From Byssovorax sp. (GTDB lineage Bacteria; Myxococcota_A; Polyangia; Polyangiales; Polyangiaceae): a stretch of 64,000 nucleotides of DNA. The notes under the pieces were generated by a model. That model had not been told where the DNA came from and ran no database searches. It saw only the letters and a list, made by a program, of their open reading frames with translations. Both the position numbers and the translations under genes were made by a program. Positions 61,838 to 64,000 of the stretch are shown in pieces. Each line of letters opens with the position of its first letter. The first letter of the stretch is position 1. The stretch lies in contig JANYGI010000002.1 in the NCBI GenBank assembly GCA_025362495.1, forward strand, positions 1 through 64,000, read 5' to 3'.

Positions 61838-64000
61838 TCAACGGTCGACCGGCTCGGATGTTCCGGCGTCGTCGATCGGAGCGGGCTCCGGGGCGACGCG
61901 GCGGTGCCAGCGGAAGAGGACCTTCTTGCCCAGCTCGAGCGTCGCGCCCTCGCCGGCGAGGCGGTAGCGGCGGATGCGGCGCCCCGCGACGCGCGTGCCG
62001 TTGGTGGTGCACAGATCGTGGGCAAAGACCTCGCCCTGGTCGGCGAGGAGCAGCACGTGGGCTCGCGACACGGCGTCGCAGAAGATGCGACGGAGGCCGC
62101 CGTCGAAGCAGTTGAGCGCGCGCCCGAGCAGCACGCCGGACTCGAGCGCGGCCGCCGGGATCTCGACCGAGGCGCCCATCCCGCCGCGTTCGAGCGTGAC
62201 GCGCACGTGGTTGGGCGACGAGCCGGGGCCGATGAGATCCTGGATCTGGGACACGGGCGCCGAGGGGACGATCGTGAACGGCTCGCCCACGCGGCGAAGC
62301 GCGGGCAGCGGGTCGACGCGGACGAGCGACGGGAACGTTTGCGCGGGGACCGCGCCAGGAGCGCCATGGTTCATCGTCGAGGCGCCCGTGGGCGGCTCGG
62401 CGGCGAAAGCGGACGCGTCGCCGAGCGGGAAGCCGCAGATGACGTGGCGACCGAGGCGAATCGCGAACGGCCCGCTCGCGGTGACGGACCACTGGGGCGC
62501 GTCGTCTTCGAGGTAAAACGGCACGTCGGTCTTGAGGTCGATGATCCGCAGGCCGGTGCTGCCATCGGGCAGGCGAACGCAGGCCGCGAGCAGATGACGA
62601 AGCCAGATCCCCGTGTCGTCGGCGAGGACGAGGTCGCAGCGATCGTGCGACCCGAGGACGGCGTAGCCCTCGCCGCCGGTGCGGATGTCGACCCACGACA
62701 CGTTGCCGTCGAGCGCGCGGAGCAAGCGGTAGCCGCGGACGTCTTGCGGCGCGATGGGGAGATCGGGGACGAGGTCGCGGGCGCGCTCGTACACCGCGCG
62801 CATCGTCTCGCGAGTGATCTTGGGGCCGCCGCCCGTCGGCGCGTGCGCGCGCGGGACGAGCGCGATCACCCGCGCTTCAGAGCGTGACGCCGCATCGAGG
62901 CGCGGCGCGTGCGACGGGGCGCGTCCGAGCGGGCTTTCACCGGCAGATCGCGTCGGATCGGCCACGGAGCTCGCGACCGCGTGGAGGCCAATCGGCCTGA
63001 CGACGGCGGGCGCGCTCTGCGATCCGGAGGCGACGGGGCTCGTCGCGAGGTGCGACTCCGCGCCCTCCTGCTCGGCGGATCGCCGCGACGCAGCGGGCGT
63101 CATCGGGTGACGCGGCTGGCTCCGCGCCGGCGGCGCGCCGGCCGTGAGATGCGCGAGCGCGCCGTCGATGGTGAGCAGCGAGCCGGTGATCGAAGCGAGC
63201 GGCGCCCACTCGGAGAGCTCGAGCAGCCCGTCCATCACGCGCGGCGCGCCGAGGGTGCCCGCGATGCGCTCGACCTCGCGCGTGGGCAGCTCCCACAGAG
63301 CGCTGAGCAGCGCCTCCACCGGCGGCGCGTCGACGACCTCGGTCTCGTGCTTCACGGAGGCATCGAAGAGGTCGGCGAGGAGATCGTCGGCCTGCTCGAC
63401 GAGCGCCGCGGGCGTGGGAAAAGCTTCGATCCACACGCCGCCGCCGCGGAGGAACAGCACCGCGGCGTTGGCCTCGGCCGGGGGCGTCACCCGCAGCGCG
63501 CGCGCGGCCTCGATGTGGCGACGCTTCACGCCGCGCAGGTACGCTTCGTACGATCGCGTGTGGCTCGGCTCGGGCGTGCGCGCGAGCTCTTCCTCGACGT
63601 GCTGCCAGACGGCCGATTGCTCGGCGGTGAAGCGGCCATGTCGCGTGAGCTGCTCGGACATGTTCACCGCCGTCGACCAGCGCGTACGCACGCTGGTGCG
63701 CTCGGCGACCTCGAACACGGAGCCGGTGCGCTCGTCGCGCGGAGCCCAGCGGCCGGCCTCGATGCATTTCACGGGGATGCGCGCCGTGTAGCGCGCGGGG
63801 ACCACGACCGAGCGCTCCACCGCGCGCGTTTGCCAGCCGCCGGCGAGCACGAGGTACGCCGGCACGAGCACCGCAGTGTCGCCCTTGTTCTCGATCTCGA
63901 TCTCGGGGACCTGCCCCGTTTCGCCGATGCGGAGTGAGCCGCCGCGCGCCGACACGCCGACGTTCTGCGCGCCCGGTCCGATCTTCACCCACGCGACGGA
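61838..64000 (-). CDS. ARPP-1-like plus FHA protein, start outside the window
   Basis: At least 720 residues; the frame is open to the last base, so the N-terminus is missing (GTG 63988 is only the first candidate start inside the window). The first visible 130 residues have VPEIEIENKGDTAVLVPAYL, GGWQTRAVERSVVVP, ARIPVKCIEAGRWAPRDERT and QSAVWQHVEEELAR, resembling the ARPP-1 domain. The middle has a Leu/Val-rich domain and a Ser/Ala/Pro linker. The C-terminal about 110 residues form an FHA domain: GVLLGRALN, VSRAHVLLL (SxxH) and CTTNGTRVAG (TNGT), which binds phosphothreonine. It may read the output of the many Ser/Thr kinases. It lies upstream of secA by 131 bp. Confidence 0.7.
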   Translation of the reverse strand, partial: SVAWVKIGPGAQNVGVSARGGSLRIGETGQVPEIEIENKGDTAVLVPAYLVLAGGWQTRAVERSVVVPARYTARIPVKCIEAGRWAPRDERTGSVFEVAERTSVRTRWSTAVNMSEQLTRHGRFTAEQSAVWQHVEEELARTPEPSHTRSYEAYLRGVKRRHIEAARALRVTPPAEANAAVLFLRGGGVWIEAFPTPAALVEQADDLLADLFDASVKHETEVVDAPPVEALLSALWELPTREVERIAGTLGAPRVMDGLLELSEWAPLASITGSLLTIDGALAHLTAGAPPARSQPRHPMTPAASRRSAEQEGAESHLATSPVASGSQSAPAVVRPIGLHAVASSVADPTRSAGESPLGRAPSHAPRLDAASRSEARVIALVPRAHAPTGGGPKITRETMRAVYERARDLVPDLPIAPQDVRGYRLLRALDGNVSWVDIRTGGEGYAVLGSHDRCDLVLADDTGIWLRHLLAACVRLPDGSTGLRIIDLKTDVPFYLEDDAPQWSVTASGPFAIRLGRHVICGFPLGDASAFAAEPPTGASTMNHGAPGAVPAQTFPSLVRVDPLPALRRVGEPFTIVPSAPVSQIQDLIGPGSSPNHVRVTLERGGMGASVEIPAAALESGVLLGRALNCFDGGLRRIFCDAVSRAHVLLLADQGEVFAHDLCTTNGTRVAGRRIRRYRLAGEGATLELGKKVLFRWHRRVAPEPAPIDDAGTSEPVDR

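Overview
The window reads as chromosomal DNA of a soil myxobacterium, most likely the Polyangiales/Sorangiineae group. The basis is very high GC, eukaryote-like Ser/Thr kinases (one fused to an ATPase/TPR module), hybrid sensor kinases, many lipoproteins with Gly/Ser/Thr-rich linkers and Cys-rich repeats, a PEGA/TPR protein, a large carboxypeptidase-regulatory TonB receptor, and short tightly packed gene sets. Placement is by gene style only. No rRNA, tRNA, CRISPR array, insertion sequence or prophage was recognised.

Layout. 1-5.1 kb: end of a metallophosphoesterase, a PEGA/TPR membrane protein overlapping a Cys-rich lipoprotein gene, then a convergent 995-aa Cys-rich repeat lipoprotein; an extended inverted repeat covers both stop codons. 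5.2-15.1 kb: signalling block with a membrane Ser/Thr kinase, a GAF-PAS3-HisKA-HATPase-REC-HPt hybrid kinase, a divergent PknK-like kinase/ATPase and a PI-PLC-like lipoprotein. 15.1-18.2 kb: a 512-bp gap with a ~100-nt hairpin, then a coupled pair: a helical/VWA (MIDAS) protein, possibly TROVE-like, and an ARPP-2-like protein with a Fis-type HTH. This is the best candidate for an undescribed system. 18.3-30.4 kb: mostly minus strand, with an inward-rectifier K+ channel coupled to an Ntn acylase, a sorbosone-dehydrogenase-like lipoprotein, a phosphoesterase, MAPEG, a GMC oxidoreductase with a Tat-signal partner, a ferritin-like protein, a DUF6065 protein and a GT-C glycosyltransferase. 30.4-34.4 kb: BtpA/SgcQ, two small lipoproteins, and a protein resembling the C-terminal domain of eukaryotic SARA/endofin. 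34.4-40 kb: nadB-CPBP protease-patatin coupled by 4-nt overlaps, with etfB-etfA divergent from nadB. 40-49.6 kb: MuiA/DUF4139, an outer-membrane barrel, an OYE-type oxidoreductase, a cNMP-binding-domain remnant, a CDP-alcohol phosphatidyltransferase fold lacking most catalytic Asp residues, PhzF and a TonB receptor. 49.7-58 kb: MoxR ATPase plus DUF2201/VWA partner, an Rpn-like family protein, GFA, an NmrA-like reductase, a HEAT/LRV-like protein, VOC and 2TM proteins. 58-64 kb: secA coupled to a DUF938 methyltransferase, then an ARPP-1/FHA protein cut by the window end.

Four-nucleotide stop/start overlaps (ATGA, GTGA, TTGA or a shared A) recur at about nine gene pairs, so translational coupling is the main visible organising principle. 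Functions rest on motif reading without database searches; starts are chosen from overlap and Shine-Dalgarno evidence.
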